The translations under genes and the position numbers were made by a program. From the NCBI GenBank assembly GCA_049669185.1, contig JBATKF010000023.1, positions 1-19,655 on the forward strand: a stretch of DNA of 19,655 nt, in the 5' to 3' direction. The notes under the pieces are model-generated. The model did no database searches. It was not told the DNA's origin and was given only the letters and a program-made list of their open reading frames with translations. Source of the stretch: Thiosocius sp049669185. GTDB taxonomy: Bacteria; Pseudomonadota; Gammaproteobacteria; Chromatiales; Chromatiaceae. Of this stretch, positions 1 through 8,743 are shown one piece after another. How positions within the stretch are numbered: position 1 is the stretch's first letter; each line of letters opens with the position of its first letter.

Positions 1-190
1 GCTGCCATTCAGCACCGACTCCTTTGGCCAGTACATGCGCAGCATGGAAATAGATCGGCCCGTTCGGGGCCGGCAGCCAGTTCGCCTCTCGAAGTGGGTC
101 GGTCGGTTAGTCTTTCTGGATGAACAACGTCAATGACCCGTCGGCATTTTTCTTCAGCTCGGGCAGCATCGGTGAATTGATCAGGTAGCA
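1..190 (-). pseudogene. DUF1254/DUF1214 protein, C-terminal remnant
   Basis: Read on the minus strand, this gives MLPELKKNADGSLTLFIQ followed by an in-frame TAA (107-109). Beyond the stop the same frame continues with EANWLPAPNGPIYF, and then a +1 shift near position 50 is needed to read MLRMYWPKESVLNGS. These three blocks in this order are the conserved C-terminal end of the DUF1214 domain found in DUF1254/DUF1214 proteins, whose function is not established. One stop plus one frameshift within about 60 codons means the gene is dead. The fragment runs off the left edge, so the true C-terminus is not visible. Upstream (190-260) no further family similarity was recognised. A second remnant of the same family lies at 12729-12959. 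The family call is from memory of the motif pattern; the lesions are seen directly. Confidence 0.7.
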
Positions 191-257
191 TCTGAACTAA
201 CCTTCCTGCTGCGCTGGTGGCTGCCGCTGTTGCTTGATGCGGCTATCGCACATTGAC

Positions 258-479
258 TGACACCAAAGTCTGGCGAAGAGGCTCTTGCCGATCCTCTCGG
301 AACTGCACGCGGCCATCAACCGCACTTTTAGTGATGCAGGCATTGTGATCTCGTTTCCTCAGCGCGACATTCACTTCGATATCGACAAACCGCTGCGCAT
401 TACCTATGGATCCACCCCGGTCGCCAGACGACTGACGGTTTCCGCTCTGGAACCGCCGGCACTGCGTTCCATCCTCTGA
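258..479 (+). pseudogene. MscS/MscK-type channel, detached C-terminal tail
   Basis: From the TTG at 285 the frame encodes LPILSELHAAINRTFSDAG, IVISFPQRDIHFD and IDKPLRI, then stops. The pattern of a helix with ELH..IN..F..AGI, followed by FPQRDIH, is the C-terminal end of the cytoplasmic domain in MscS-family channels, especially the long MscK/AefA type. Nothing resembling the channel pore precedes it: the same frame has a TGA at 258-260 with only about eight plausible codons after it. It is therefore a free-standing tail of about 65 residues, unlikely to be a gene. The piece that would precede it in a normal channel is present downstream at 564-1566, in the wrong order. This suggests a tandem duplication followed by deletion, or a local rearrangement. 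Confidence 0.65.
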
Positions 480-563
480 GCATCCGCCTGATGTGCACCG
501 GTGTGGTCAGCACCGGTATAGTGCGTACCTGCCAGTTAAAAAAAGCGAAATCGAGAACCTAGG

Positions 564-1566
564 GTGAGTAACAGAATTATCAAAACAAAGCGCAGATCCC
601 TGGGCCGAACGCTACATACCGTGGCCATGCTGTTACTGGCCTGCGTCACGGCCGCTCCGGCGGCATACGCACAGCAGGCCCAGGGGTTGGCTGTAGATCT
701 GGTGAACCAGCGGATTGATGCGTTGCAAGCTTCCGGTACTCCCGATGACGCAATCGAAGCCACATACGAGCAGGCGCGCGCCTTCCTCACTCAGGCCAGC
801 GCAAACGAACAGGCAGCGGAAGCCTATACCCGCGCGCTGACCACCGCGCCTGCGCAGCAGGCTGCCATCCAGGCTCGGCTCGACAGTCAGCTCAGTCATC
901 AACGGCGCAACGATCGTCAACTCAATCACTGTCGCAACGCTCCTGACTGTAGGTGCACTGGCGGTATTCACACTGTTCGCAGCGAAGAGGCTGCCGGCGC
1001 TGGTCGAACTTGTGCTTCGCAGCCGTACGAGCATAACGCCCGGGGCCCGCTACACCACCAGCACCATGCTGAATTACATAATTGTTGGTGGCGGTATCGT
1101 AGCCGGTTTATCAGCTCTGGGCCTGCAGTGGAGCCAATTGCAATGGTTGGTTGCTGCCCTCGGCGTCGGTATCGGATTCGGTCTGCAGGAGATTGTTGCC
1201 AACTTCATCAGCGGTCTGATAATTCTGTTTGAACGCCCCATCCGCGTTGGCGATATTGTGACCATCGGCGACAAAGACGGCGCAGTCATCCGGATTCGAA
1301 TTCGCGCCACCACCATCCGTGACTGGGATGGGAAAGAACTGTTGGTGCCAAACAAAGAATTCATCACCGGGCGTCTGCTTAACTGGACACTGTCGGATTC
1401 GCATACACGGCTGCAGCTGCCGGTGGGAATTGCCTATGGCAGCAATGTTGAGAAGGCGTTGGAAATCCTCGATGACGTTGTCCGAAATCATTCCCATGTC
1501 ATGCAGGCCCAGAGGAATGTCGTTGAGGACGCGCGAAACTTGCTCCAAGGTGCAACCCGTTCATAA
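564..1566 (+). pseudogene. MscK-like mechanosensitive channel, internally deleted and frameshifted
   Basis: The gene opens at a GTG with a signal peptide (basic start, hydrophobic core MLLLACVTAAPAAYAQ) and about 70 residues of an alanine- and glutamine-rich helical periplasmic start. Between roughly 860 and 890 the coding sense moves from this frame to another, which encodes a membrane helix (TVATLLTVGALAVFTLF) and the MscS pore and beta-domain core: LGVGIGFGLQEIVANFISG, FERPIRVGDIVTIGD, LLVPNKEFITGRLLNW. It ends after VRNHSHVM with an unrelated short tail, so the C-terminal cytoplasmic domain is missing. MscK-type proteins are around 1100 residues; here the two frames together give about 330, so most of the periplasmic and early membrane portion is gone too. 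The missing tail type is at 258-479. Function would have been release of solutes under hypo-osmotic shock; this copy is almost certainly inactive. Confidence 0.75.
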
Positions 1567-1601
1567 AACTACCGCGGATTCAACATACCCTACGTGTCCC
1601 G

Positions 1602-2312
1602 TCACTCGATCCAGCCCTGCTCTTGAAATCGCTTTTTGAGCACATCGGCAATTTCCTTGGCGGTCTGCTTGGCCCGGCCCTGTATCGTACTCTTGCCGCT
1701 TTCCTGATCGTACACCTTAACCCCGGTGCTGACGATGAGTCCCAACGGGTTGTGCGTGGCGGCTAAGGTCAAAGCTCCCACGAGCGCCCCAGGCGTTTTG
1801 CTTCCGGTCGCATCTGTCGAGCCGGATCCAAGTTTGCGTAAACCGTCTGCCGTCATCTGGAAGCCTTCGGCCGTGACTTTCAATTCGGATTCGCCGGCGC
1901 TGAATCCGATCAACACGCGCTTTTCGGCATCACCCTGGACGACGGAGAGCAGATAACCGCGGATCACGATGTCATCGATCTCCGGCCGTGTTCCCGGTCC
2001 CGCGTGCGCCGCGGCCATGCCCATGGCGTTGATCTGTTCGACCAGCTCTGTGGCAATCTCCGCGCCCACCTTGCGGCCGGTCGCGATCTGCTCGGCGGTC
2101 TGCGGGGTGCCGCGTTCGGAATACTGTCCGTTCAGTGCAGACTCGGCCGGGACATCTTCCGGCGTGGCGGCGAAGTCATAGACCCAGATGGTATTGGGCC
2201 GCGGGATGTCCCCGGTCACGTCTCGGTCACGGCTGGTAATTGTGGTCGAGGCGCACCCGGCAACGAATAGCAGGGTGAACAGATACAGTACGACATGATT
2301 ATGCGGCTTCAT
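1602..2312 (-). CDS. DUF4410 lipoprotein
   Basis: A 236-residue predicted outer-membrane or periplasmic lipoprotein. The ATG at 2312 is chosen over one 33 bases upstream because AAGGA sits 8 bases before it and it gives a compact signal peptide (MKPHNHVVLYLFTLLFVAGC) with lipobox VAGC, cysteine at residue 20. The mature part has the family's usual order: an early block PNTIWVYDFAATPEDVP, a central block on the AEIATELVEQINAMGM helix, DDIVIRGYLLSVVQGDAEKR, a glycine-rich GFSAGESELKVTAEGF stretch, and a late helix AKQTAKEIADVLKKRF. DUF4410 proteins have no established biochemical role. It is intact while the genes on both sides are damaged, which suggests it is still under selection. No operon partner on its strand is close enough to claim. 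Confidence 0.8.
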   Translation of the reverse strand: MKPHNHVVLYLFTLLFVAGCASTTITSRDRDVTGDIPRPNTIWVYDFAATPEDVPAESALNGQYSERGTPQTAEQIATGRKVGAEIATELVEQINAMGMAAAHAGPGTRPEIDDIVIRGYLLSVVQGDAEKRVLIGFSAGESELKVTAEGFQMTADGLRKLGSGSTDATGSKTPGALVGALTLAATHNPLGLIVSTGVKVYDQESGKSTIQGRAKQTAKEIADVLKKRFQEQGWIE

Positions 2313-2404
2313 TATAAAAATCCTTGATGTCAGATGTATGGTCATTGACTCTTCGCGTTTCGCCCACCCGGTACCGACTTGCTTTCGTAAATGCGCAACC
2401 CGCC

Positions 2405-2674
2405 TCAGGGCGTCGGCACAACACGATAGTAGACGCCGTTTTCACCGTGAGCAGGCTGAAACCAGGTGTCACCGTTCAAGTAGTACGTGTTTCCACCTTT
2501 GTTGATGACCATGGAGCCGGTGGGCAGCACGGCACGGATCGATCCCATCGCATACGTCGATTGAACCGGCGTGGTTGCATTGGTAGCTGACGAGGCGCCC
2601 GCGTCTACGCCGGCATCACCGCTGGGTACTATATTCGTGGTACCGGCGGGAACAACACCAGTACTAGCCTGCAA
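2405..2674 (-). CDS. small secreted-type protein of unknown function, start uncertain
   Basis: The frame from a TTG at 2674 encodes 89 residues: a low-complexity Ala/Ser/Thr/Gly/Val stretch (about residues 1-40), then a compact C-terminal block GSMVINKGGNTYYLNGDTWF followed by a short tail ending YYRVVPTP. Repeated Tyr/Gly turns of this kind occur in small exported proteins of the DUF6515 sort, but I cannot assign the family. The same frame is open further upstream, to about 2752, and there reads KFLIAFFIAECC, which looks like the hydrophobic core of a signal peptide, yet no ATG, GTG or TTG precedes it. Either the start codon has been lost or a frameshift separates the signal peptide from the mature part. 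A good promoter lies just upstream at 2761-2789. No partner gene is evident. Confidence 0.4.
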   Translation of the reverse strand: MQASTGVVPAGTTNIVPSGDAGVDAGASSATNATTPVQSTYAMGSIRAVLPTGSMVINKGGNTYYLNGDTWFQPAHGENGVYYRVVPTP

Positions 2675-2760
2675 ATTGCGCCAGCATCCGGGATGATCGC
2701 GACGGCTACAACACTCTGCTATAAAAAAAGCGATTAAAAATTTCTGAAGATCGCAGATAA

Positions 2761-2789
2761 ATTATCCACATTACGTACTTGCGGTACAA
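2761..2789 (-). promoter_or_regulatory. Sigma70-type promoter for the 2405-2674 gene
   Basis: On the minus strand a TTGTAC box (2784-2789) is followed after exactly 17 bases by GATAAT (2761-2766), a five-of-six match to the -10 consensus. Transcription would start near 2753 and run into the small secreted-type ORF. The spacer and flank also carry a short palindrome (GTAC-ttgcg-GTAC). This is pattern matching only. Confidence 0.5.
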
Positions 2790-2876
2790 AACGTCCGGTG
2801 AAGAAATGATGTTCAGCGCCAGCCTGATGCCGGTCTCGAATCTTAAAGTAGTCAAGCAACGATACTTACGCTGGAA

Positions 2877-3334
2877 TCAGGCAAGCATGAACGTGTAGCT
2901 TCCGCCGACCGAAACATTCACCTTATCGCCGACCGAAACCGGGATGGCAAAGCCCCCGAAGCTCCAATCTGGAACGTCGAAGCTGACCACGACACCCCCG
3001 CCGATGCCTACAGCGCCTTCCACGGTGACGGCAACAAACGGCCCGGCGTAATTCTGCAAAGATGAGGTATACATGCCCAGCGCAACATCGCCGGATCCCC
3101 CGGCCGAGGCCCCCAGAGACAAACCCATCGAACCGTAGTGCTTCACGTTAGTGAAGTTCCGGAGTTCCGTCACAAACCCGAGTGCAACGCACGGGACACA
3201 AAATGGCCGCCGGATTGCGCCGTACCAGAAGCCGTGTGCAGCAGGGTTGCCCCTGCACCGGTGACGCCAGACGCCACCGCCTCGCCAACTTTTTTCACGG
3301 CATGGCTGATGCCTTCGAACGGATTCGGTTCCAT
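2877..3334 (-). pseudogene. glycine-rich beta-strand protein of unknown family, frameshifted
   Basis: An ATG at 3334, with AGGA about 10 bases upstream, opens a 54-residue frame: MEPNPFEGISHAVKKVGEAV and further Ala/Gly/Ser-rich helix sequence up to SRALHSGL, then TGA at 3170-3172. The neighbouring frame continues the sense without overlap: VTELRNFTNVKHYGS, then a run of alternating small and hydrophobic residues (SLGASAGGSGDVALGMY, VAVTVEGAVGIGGGVVVSF, VNVSVGGSYTFMLA) ending at 2877. Amphipathic beta-strands with glycine turns suggest a small membrane-inserting or beta-sandwich protein. A single shift near 3170-3190 would restore one protein of about 150 residues. I do not recognise the family. 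It could also be two genes, but the first product would be very short and the second has no ribosome site. Nearby genes are also damaged, so decay is the simplest reading. Confidence 0.5.
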
Positions 3335-3449
3335 GTCTCATTTATCCTGTTGATGGTTTGTAGTCTTTCACAACTTCGCCCGCGCTTCGAGGATGGTTTC
3401 ATACCTTTCAGTCGGCTCTGAGAGGCCTATGCTAGAGCTCTATCTGGTA

Positions 3450-4772
3450 TCAGTTGCCGACAGTCCGATCCAGGCGATGAACCAGAGTCTGCAGGCGTTT
3501 GTGCCTTTGGCGAATGTCGCCCAAGTCGTATTTGGCGAGCGCCTGTTGATCGATTTCCTCCCAGATCAGTTCGCCATGCCGGGCAAGCTCTCGCAATCTG
3601 TCTCGGCGCGTCGTCAATTCGGCCAGTCTGCACAATGCCTCGAGCAAGCTGACGACGACTGACACCTCTGTTTTCGCGAATTGTCGCAACGGTGCAAACA
3701 CGGCCTTGAGGAGGCCATCAAAATTGGTGGACCGAACCAGTAAACGAGGCTTTTCGTCGGCGTCAACGAAAAGACTGCCGGGCAATTCGCGGTCCATAAT
3801 CGGTGCGAGCGCAAGGCTGAACGAATTCACGCAGCTGATTGCTGTACCCGGGTCGTTAATGCCGGGTGAAAGGGCGCGCGCTGCCAGTTGGTTAAGCTGG
3901 GTGATCGGATATTCCGGATCCTGCACCGAGGTCCTGACCGGACCGGTGATCACATGCCTGTTCTAGTTCTCGACGGCCATATCGACATCATCCGCCGCAC
4001 AGCCGAACACCTTGAAGATACAAATACCTTCCAGCAGGAAGTCACCTGCTCTAGCACGCACTTGCATCAGACAATCATGCGCTACGCACCAACTGAGCAA
4101 CCCGTTGTAGTCAACGGCTTGTACATATCCTCGGTTGTCCGCAGCGATCATATATGGTTGCTGCCTGCGGGCGGCGCGACGCCAAAGGGCTATGTCTCGG
4201 GATCGCCCCTCCAGTTCACCTTCGCTGACCAGTTCGCCGAGCGCAGCCTGCAATCGTTTGCCGATGCGTTGGACAATCTCATCTGCCTGGAGATCAGTTG
4301 CCGTGCGGTGAATAAAGTTTATAAAACCGATGACTGCCAACAGCGCAAACATTAACGCAGTCAATACCGTTAGGTTCGGCCGATCTGAATCTGTGTATCC
4401 GGTCAGGACCACCAACGCGTAGACATACGCGCCGAGAAACAGGCCGAGGCTGATCTTGCTGTAATTGTCTTCGAGGAAATGGCGAATGACTTGCGGACCA
4501 TACTGGCCTGAGGTCAGTGTCAGGGCGACTATGGTTACGGAAAACGAAACGCCACCGACGCTGATCACAGATCCGGCAATGACGCTCAGCACCTGGCGGG
4601 CGGAATCGACAGGCATGGCAAGCATCGGCGAATCAACGGACAGATTGGTGAAGTGGCGATCCACCCAAAGCATGAGGCGCCCCAAACCGAAACTGCCCAA
4701 GCCGACAACCACTGGAATGAACCAGATGCTGGTGTCGAGTCGTTTACGCAGATACTGGAGGCGACGGAACAT
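3450..4772 (-). pseudogene. DUF2254 predicted membrane protein, interrupted by one in-frame TAG
   Basis: The reading frame from ATG 4772 to 3450 is continuous over 440 codons except for a TAG at 3963-3965. N-terminal part: helices WFIPVVVGLGSFGLGRLML, VLSVIAGSVISVGGVSFSVT with the family block SFSVTIVALTLTSGQYGPQ, then ISLGLFLGAYVYALVVL and LTALMFALLAVIGFINFIH, followed by a cytoplasmic region. After the stop the sequence continues with ITGPVRTSVQDPEYPITQL and AARALSPGINDPGTAISC, the conserved soluble C-terminal motif of DUF2254 (PF10011). Total length matches the family's usual size. Only the amber codon breaks it; a single change such as CAG to TAG would explain it. It may be a nonsense pseudogene, a very recent loss, or readable in a suppressor background. 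DUF2254 has no proven function. The gene is divergent from nhaA. Confidence 0.8.
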
Positions 4773-5041
4773 GCCTGAAACTTAGGCCATGTGGTACGGC
4801 GATACCCGCGCCACGAGGCTGGTTTCACGCGTCGCATGCAGCCACTCCGAGACCTTATTCTCGTACCACTTGCCGCGCGCCGACAGATTCCTGTTGCGCC
4901 ACCAGCCCGCAAGCATCGGCTATTCTCACGAATAACCTAGGTAGACACAGCTATCGGCAATCGTTGTGATCGACAAAGAATCTTGGCGCTCGTAGCAACA
5001 AACGTGCGCGAAACCAGTTGGAACATCGCCAGGCGGATTCA
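4773..5041. promoter_or_regulatory. divergent intergenic region (DUF2254 / nhaA)
   Basis: These 269 bases separate two divergently transcribed genes and should hold both promoters. The only ordered element I see is a perfect 5-bp inverted repeat, TATTC-tcac-GAATA (4921-4934), immediately followed by the palindrome CCTAGG (4936-4941). It could be an operator or just chance. I could not identify a convincing -35/-10 pair on either strand, and see no credible small gene. Confidence 0.3.
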
Positions 5042-6367
5042 GTGAAACCCGAACTTGAAAAGCAGGTCGACCGGTTGCGCGAACCCTTTTCTGCCTTCAT
5101 CGGGGCGCAGATCACGGCGAGCACATTGCTGTTGATTGCATTGCTCGCCGCTCTGGCATTCGCTAACTCACCATACGCCGATGAACTCAAGGCGATCCAG
5201 CAGTTTTCATTGCGTTTCGGATTTGGTGATCAGACATTCGATTGGTCGCTATTGCACCTGGTCAATGATGGTCTGATCGCGCTTTTCTTTTTCCTTATCG
5301 GCCTCGAAGTCAAGCGAGAGTTTATCGCCGGCGAACTTCAGGACGCGGACCGAGTCGGCTTGCTGCTTTGCGCTGCTGTAGGCGGCATGGTTGTCCCGGC
5401 AGCGTTCTATCTGGCGATAAATGTGGGGCATGCAGAAGGGGTCGTTAGTGGTTGGGGTATCCCGATGGCGACAGACACTGCGATCGCCATCGGAGTACTG
5501 GCTGCATTGGCGGCCAGGGTGCCCAAGAGCGTTGTGGCCTTTCTGGTCGGCGTCGCCATCATCGACGATATCGGTGCGATCCTGGTGATCGCATTCGTCT
5601 ACACCGAGCAATTGGCCTGGGACGCGGTCGCGACAGCGGGATTGCTTTTGCTCCTGCTGCTGGTATTGAACCGCGCCGGCGTACGCCATCCCCTGCTGTA
5701 TGGCGCAGCCGGCGTTGCATTGTGGGTGGCGATCGTGCAATCGGGTATCCATGCCAGCATCGCCGGTGTGATCGTGGCGATTGCGGTGCCGGCGCGACCA
5801 CGCATCCGCCCGGACAAGCTGAAACGCGAGGTTGAATCTGTGGTCTCCAGCGTCGATAGCGAGGCAGACCACCTGAAGGTACTCGGCGAGACGAAAACCC
5901 ACCGACGGATTACCGAGGTCGAAAAGCTCGCTCAAGAGGCAACGACACCGTTGCGCCGTTGGGAAAACAGCCTGGAGTTACCGGTAGCGTTGTTGGTGTT
6001 ACCGCTGTTCGCCTTTCTGAATGCCGGCGTAGTGGTCAACACTATGGCACTGAACGGCCTGCTGATCGACCCAGTCGCACTCGGTATCATCGGCGGGCTG
6101 GTGCTCGGCAAGCCCCTCGGCATCCTTGCCGGCGTCTGGCTGGGAGAAAGAATAGGCATTGCGAAACGGCCTGACGAGCTCAGTCAACGCAGACTGCTTG
6201 GAATCGGACTGATTGCCGGGATCGGTTTCACCATGTCGACTTTCATCGCCCATCTGGCATTGGCACCAGGGAGCGCCACCTCGGAGTCAGCAAAGCTGGC
6301 GATCTTGACGGCGTCTTTCATCGCTGCCGTCAGCGGCTTCCTGGTGCTGCGCTTCTGGGCGCGATAA
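5042..6367 (+). CDS. nhaA: Na+/H+ antiporter NhaA
   Basis: A 441-residue inner-membrane antiporter that expels Na+ (or Li+) in exchange for protons. Hallmarks: LFFFLIGLEVKREF in the early helices; MATDTAIAIGVLAAL with Asp145, equivalent to E. coli Asp133; VAIIDDIGAILVIA with Asp175-Asp176, the ion-binding pair equivalent to Asp163-Asp164; LVLGKPLGI with Lys357, equivalent to Lys300; and GFTMSTFIAHLAL. GTG 5042 is preferred over an upstream TTG at 5018 because AGGCGG lies 5 bases before it. A charged loop of about 60 residues (roughly 255-315, rich in Lys, Glu, Arg) separates the two halves and is longer than in E. coli NhaA, a variation seen in many proteobacterial homologues. No lesion is visible. 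It stands alone, divergent from DUF2254. The presence of several channels nearby fits a role in salt and pH stress, which is inference. Confidence 0.95.
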   Translation: MKPELEKQVDRLREPFSAFIGAQITASTLLLIALLAALAFANSPYADELKAIQQFSLRFGFGDQTFDWSLLHLVNDGLIALFFFLIGLEVKREFIAGELQDADRVGLLLCAAVGGMVVPAAFYLAINVGHAEGVVSGWGIPMATDTAIAIGVLAALAARVPKSVVAFLVGVAIIDDIGAILVIAFVYTEQLAWDAVATAGLLLLLLLVLNRAGVRHPLLYGAAGVALWVAIVQSGIHASIAGVIVAIAVPARPRIRPDKLKREVESVVSSVDSEADHLKVLGETKTHRRITEVEKLAQEATTPLRRWENSLELPVALLVLPLFAFLNAGVVVNTMALNGLLIDPVALGIIGGLVLGKPLGILAGVWLGERIGIAKRPDELSQRRLLGIGLIAGIGFTMSTFIAHLALAPGSATSESAKLAILTASFIAAVSGFLVLRFWAR

Positions 6368-6586
6368 AGGCCTGTGCGGAGGCGTCCTCGTTACCCGGCA
6401 GAGAGAGCGGATCCGTCAGTGAACCCGGTGCTTAAATTGGAGACCAGCAGGGTGACCGTAGTTCTGCGTTCCGTTTAAAACACGGTCAATAGGGGCTAGC
6501 ATGGTTGCAGACACGCTATTGTTCAGGGCTTTCACTATGAGGCAGAAAGGCGCAAGCAAGGACACGACTCAGATCGGACGCAGCCG

Positions 6587-8734
6587 TTGAACAAGAAAGA
6601 GACCGACGGGGACAACAGTTCATCGTATGGCAGCCGAATACTAGCAATCGGCAGGAATTGTTGGAAACTCGACAATAGCTCACGACTGGCGATCCTGGTG
6701 GACGCCGCAGATTATTTCGCTGCGTTCGCCGACGCCTGTCGGTCGGCTCAACGACAGATTCTGATACTCGGTTGGGATTTTGACCGGCGCGAGCGATTGC
6801 ATCGCGACGATGGGAGTGGCGATTTCCCCGATGAACTCGGCGCCTTCCTGGTTGCCTTGGTGAAACGAAATCAAAAACTGAATATCTATCTGCTCTCATG
6901 GGACTTCAACATGGTCTATGCGGCAGAGCGCGAGCTGCTGCCAGCGCTGCGCCTGCGTATGCAGGCGCCGCCGCGATTCCATTTTCGTCTCGATGGCATG
7001 CATCCCAAAGGTGCATCCCATCACCAGAAGGTCGTTGTCATCGATGATCGTGTGGCATTTGCCGGCGGTATCGATCTGAGTCGCTGGCGCTGGGATACAC
7101 CGGAGCACCGGCCGGATGACCCTCGCCGGGTGGACCCGGACGGTAAGACCTACCCGCCTTTTCACGACCTGATGATGCTGGTTGAAGGCGATGCCGCCGC
7201 ACGGTTGGGGGCGCTTGCCCGCGAGCGTTGGAGGCGTTCTCGTGGATGGAGGATCGATGCGCCGCCAAAAACCGATACATCGCCATGGCCGGCAGGCGTC
7301 GGCAGCGGCCTCACCGACGTCCGGGTCGCGATAGCGCGGACCGAGCCGGTTTTTCGTGACCGCGAGGCTGTCACCGAAGTCAGGTCCCTGTATCTGGATG
7401 CGATTGCTGCCGCGCGCGAATGCATCTATATCGAGAACCAGTATTTCACCGCACAATGCCTCGCCGAGGCGCTCGTGGCACGTCTTCGCGAAGACGATGG
7501 ACCGGAGGTGGTGCTGGTGCTGCCCGCCAAGACGGGAGGATGGCTGGAACAGGTCACTATGGACGTCGTGCGCAGCCGGATCCTGGATCATTTGAGCGCC
7601 GCGGACAAACATGACCGGCTGCGCATCTATTTCCCTCATCAGCCGGACCTTGGCGATGATTGCATAAGCGTACATTCCAAGCTGTTGATCGTGGACGATC
7701 GTCTGTTGCGCATCGGTTCATCGAATACCAGCAACCGCTCGATGGGACTCGATACCGAGTGCGATCTGGCGATCGAATCCATAGACCCAGACGACGCCGT
7801 TGCCCGATATGTCGGCGAACAGCGCACAATCCTACTCGCCGAGCACCTGGCCTGTGAACCAGCCGACGTGGAGCGAGCGTTAGAGGAAGAAGGCAGTATG
7901 GTGCGCGCGATAGAGCGCCTGCGCGGTGAAGGCCGCAGCCTTCGCCCTCTGGATTGGTCGGTGCCTGATGAGGTCAACGAGATGGTGCCCGATTCGGGCG
8001 TGATCGATCCTCCCGAGCCGTTCAGTTCTGACTATTTCGTCAAGGAATACGTCCCAGAAACCGGTAAATCGCGCGGCCGGCGCCGGCTGATGCTGTTTTT
8101 TGGGTTGGTTGCAATATTGCTCATGCTGGCGGCTGCGTGGCGATGGACACCGTTGCAGAGCCTGCTCAGTCCAGAGCGGATCGGTGACTTTCTGGCGTCG
8201 ATCGCGACATCCGAGCAGCGTGCGGCGATCGCGATCGGCGGTTTCATCGTCGCGAGTCTGGCGATGGTGCCGGTCACGCTACTGGCCGTCATTGGCGGTG
8301 TTGTATTCGGTGGCTGGCAGGCCTTCGTGTATGTCTTGCTCGGCGCCATGGGTGCATCCGGGATCGGTTTCTCTGTTGGTCGCCTGCTTGGGCGCGAAGT
8401 GATCGAGCGGGTGAGCGGCTCGCGCGTCGAGCAACTGAGCAAACGCCTGGCCAGGCGCGGTACCGTTGCTGTCGCCATCCTGCGCCTTTTGCCGGTCGCC
8501 CCTTTCACCGTGTTCAACCTAGTTGCCGGCAGCTCGCACCTGGGCGCAAGGCAGTTTCTCGTCGGCTCACTGATCGGGCTTACCCCCGGCCTTGGTGCGA
8601 TCACGCTCTTTTCGGATTCGCTTTGGTCTGCACTCAAGTCCCCCTCGCTTGGCAGTATTGCCATTGTGCTGACCGTCGGCGGCGTGTTGCTCGCGGCTTC
8701 CTGGCTGGCCAAGCGCTGGCTCCGAACGAGCTGA
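6587..8734 (+). CDS. phospholipase D-like transferase fused to a VTT membrane domain
   Basis: A 715-residue fusion. Residues ~25-440 form a two-lobed phospholipase D domain with two HKD motifs: SHHQKVVVIDD (His146, Lys148, Asp153) and VHSKLLIVDD (His363, Lys365, Asp370), followed by IGSSNTSNRS, both complete. After a linker of about 60 residues, residues ~500-715 are hydrophobic and contain the VTT/DedA-type (SNARE-associated Golgi) pattern: MVPVTLLAVIGGVVFGGWQA, GFSVGRLLGREVIE, ILRLLPVAPFTVFNLVAG. PLD enzymes of this class exchange or hydrolyse phosphodiester head groups, as in cardiolipin synthesis; DedA/VTT proteins act in lipid translocation across the membrane. The fusion would couple lipid head-group chemistry to movement across the bilayer (inference). 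Start is a TTG with no clear ribosome site, so the first residues are uncertain. An EEP phosphodiesterase follows after 9 bases and is likely co-transcribed. Confidence 0.88.
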   Translation: MNKKETDGDNSSSYGSRILAIGRNCWKLDNSSRLAILVDAADYFAAFADACRSAQRQILILGWDFDRRERLHRDDGSGDFPDELGAFLVALVKRNQKLNIYLLSWDFNMVYAAERELLPALRLRMQAPPRFHFRLDGMHPKGASHHQKVVVIDDRVAFAGGIDLSRWRWDTPEHRPDDPRRVDPDGKTYPPFHDLMMLVEGDAAARLGALARERWRRSRGWRIDAPPKTDTSPWPAGVGSGLTDVRVAIARTEPVFRDREAVTEVRSLYLDAIAAARECIYIENQYFTAQCLAEALVARLREDDGPEVVLVLPAKTGGWLEQVTMDVVRSRILDHLSAADKHDRLRIYFPHQPDLGDDCISVHSKLLIVDDRLLRIGSSNTSNRSMGLDTECDLAIESIDPDDAVARYVGEQRTILLAEHLACEPADVERALEEEGSMVRAIERLRGEGRSLRPLDWSVPDEVNEMVPDSGVIDPPEPFSSDYFVKEYVPETGKSRGRRRLMLFFGLVAILLMLAAAWRWTPLQSLLSPERIGDFLASIATSEQRAAIAIGGFIVASLAMVPVTLLAVIGGVVFGGWQAFVYVLLGAMGASGIGFSVGRLLGREVIERVSGSRVEQLSKRLARRGTVAVAILRLLPVAPFTVFNLVAGSSHLGARQFLVGSLIGLTPGLGAITLFSDSLWSALKSPSLGSIAIVLTVGGVLLAASWLAKRWLRTS

Positions 8735-8743
8735 ATCCAGCGC

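Noticed and set aside
3170..3190. Programmed ribosomal frameshift in the beta protein
   Set aside because: No slippery heptamer or downstream stem seen, and neighbouring genes show unrelated lesions, so simple decay is more likely.
5249..5935. Long minus-strand open frame (228 codons) across nhaA
   Set aside because: Antisense to a clearly real antiporter; its composition (His, Gln, Asp, Arg-rich, no motifs) is that of a complementary-frame shadow.
6896..7675. Long minus-strand open frame (259 codons) inside the PLD-VTT gene
   Set aside because: Fully antisense to the HKD domain and without any recognisable domain or ribosome site.
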